IMG/VR virus record: IMGVR_UViG_3300005529_000087
Location: 1 to 26,428 of that record
Strand: one strand, 5' to 3'
Length of the DNA stretch: 26,428 nucleotides
From: a virus
A program made the position numbers and the translations under genes. The notes beneath the pieces were generated by a model, which saw only the letters and a program-made list of their open reading frames with translations, had not been told where the DNA came from and did no database searches. Shown here in pieces: positions 26,379 to 26,428 of the stretch (position 1 is its first letter; each line of letters begins with the position of its first letter).

Positions 26379-26428
26379 CTGGTTTCGGGAGCTAGGGGCC
26401 GGAGGTTCGAATCCTCTCACTCCGACCA
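26379..26428 (+). pseudogene. tRNA-Pro(CGG) 3' fragment, att core
   Basis: Reads as anticodon arm CTGGT-TTCGGGA-GCTAG with anticodon CGG (26386-26388), variable bases, T-arm GGAGG-TTCGAAT-CCTCT (26401-26417), 3' acceptor strand CACTCCG, discriminator A and encoded CCA at 26426-26428. Upstream there is no matching 5' acceptor strand (CGGAGTG expected), so this is not a complete gene. It is the 3' duplicate left by integration; the restored tRNA should be at the other prophage end, outside the window. A GCGCC/GGCGC hairpin (26367-26380) just before it mimics a D-arm. Confidence 0.85.

Larger units (their letters stand above)
1..26428. mobile_element. Prophage (HK97-type siphovirus), left part missing
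   Basis: The whole window reads as one prophage. Head and packaging genes on the minus strand, a central CI-type repressor with divergent early operons, and a terminal excisionase-integrase pair lie in the order of lambdoid and alphaproteobacterial siphoviruses. The right edge is a tRNA 3' fragment, the usual scar of integration. No host gene is seen unless the lipoprotein counts as a moron. The left boundary lies outside: the first gene is cut and no tail or lysis genes are present. No frameshifted core gene was noticed, so the element could be functional, except that the large terminase lacks an obvious start codon. Confidence 0.93.

Noticed and set aside
26300-26428. A complete tRNA gene at the right edge
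   Set aside because: No 5' acceptor strand pairing with CACTCCG and no genuine D-arm upstream; only the part from the anticodon arm on is tRNA, so it is an integration duplicate.
1-26428. CRISPR array or toxin-antitoxin system
   Set aside because: No spaced direct repeats of 25-40 bp were seen, and the small coupled gene pairs show no recognisable toxin or antitoxin motif.

Overview
This window is most of a temperate, tailed-phage (HK97-fold siphovirus type) prophage in a GC-rich bacterium. It is probably an alphaproteobacterium, most likely Hyphomicrobiales. That guess rests on the very high GC, the flavour of the terminase/portal/protease/capsid block, the GapR-like and DUF1376-type phage genes, and a tRNA-Pro(CGG) 3' fragment of alphaproteobacterial type at the right edge. 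The left edge cuts through a head-tail connector gene, so the tail, lysis and other prophage end lie outside. The right edge ends exactly on the CCA of the tRNA fragment, which is the attachment site.

Layout. (1) 1-6775, minus strand: late genes, read right to left as small membrane peptide, HNH nuclease, small and large terminase, portal, protease, major capsid, a small virion protein and a head-tail connector. A near-perfect dyad just before terS is a cos candidate. (2) 6788-6868: a strong promoter followed at once by an intrinsic terminator. It sits directly after a 242-aa gene, the arrangement of lambda Q / PR' / tR'. (3) 6865-14700, minus strand: long early operon, mostly stitched by 4-nt ATGA overlaps. 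It holds a Cro-position HTH protein, small proteins, a GIY-YIG-like protein, a RuvC-like resolvase with altered acidic residues, a DNA methyltransferase, a DUF1376-type replication initiator containing iterons, and the Q-position gene. (4) 14700-16020: immunity region, with an S24/LexA-type CI repressor, a host-like lipoprotein moron, and two early promoters facing away from each other. Each promoter carries two GGGGA-N4-TCCCC operators spaced 22 bp apart, a lambda OL/OR-like design. (5) 16020-24667, plus strand: second early operon. It opens with a small Tudor/SH3-like protein in the lambda N position, then membrane and exported small proteins. A DNA-processing set follows: PD-(D/E)XK nuclease, SbcC/RecN-like ATPase, mini TetR, RecA/Sak4-like ATPase, DUF5131 CxxC protein and a HerA-like ATPase with duplicated winged helices. 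(6) 24670-26428: excisionase-like protein, tyrosine integrase, 10-bp phased GGCC repeats, and the 3' half of tRNA-Pro(CGG).

How it works together (inference): CI binding to both operator pairs silences both early operons in the lysogen, while the lipoprotein can be expressed. On induction the minus operon makes replication and late-control proteins and the plus operon makes recombination/DNA-end-processing and excision proteins. The Q-position protein then lets polymerase leaving the late promoter read through the terminator into packaging and head genes. The points most worth following up are the twin operator modules, the N-position Tudor-like protein, the HerA/nuclease/ATPase set, the TerL gene without a normal start, and the excess of the word GAGCTCGAG in all reading frames.
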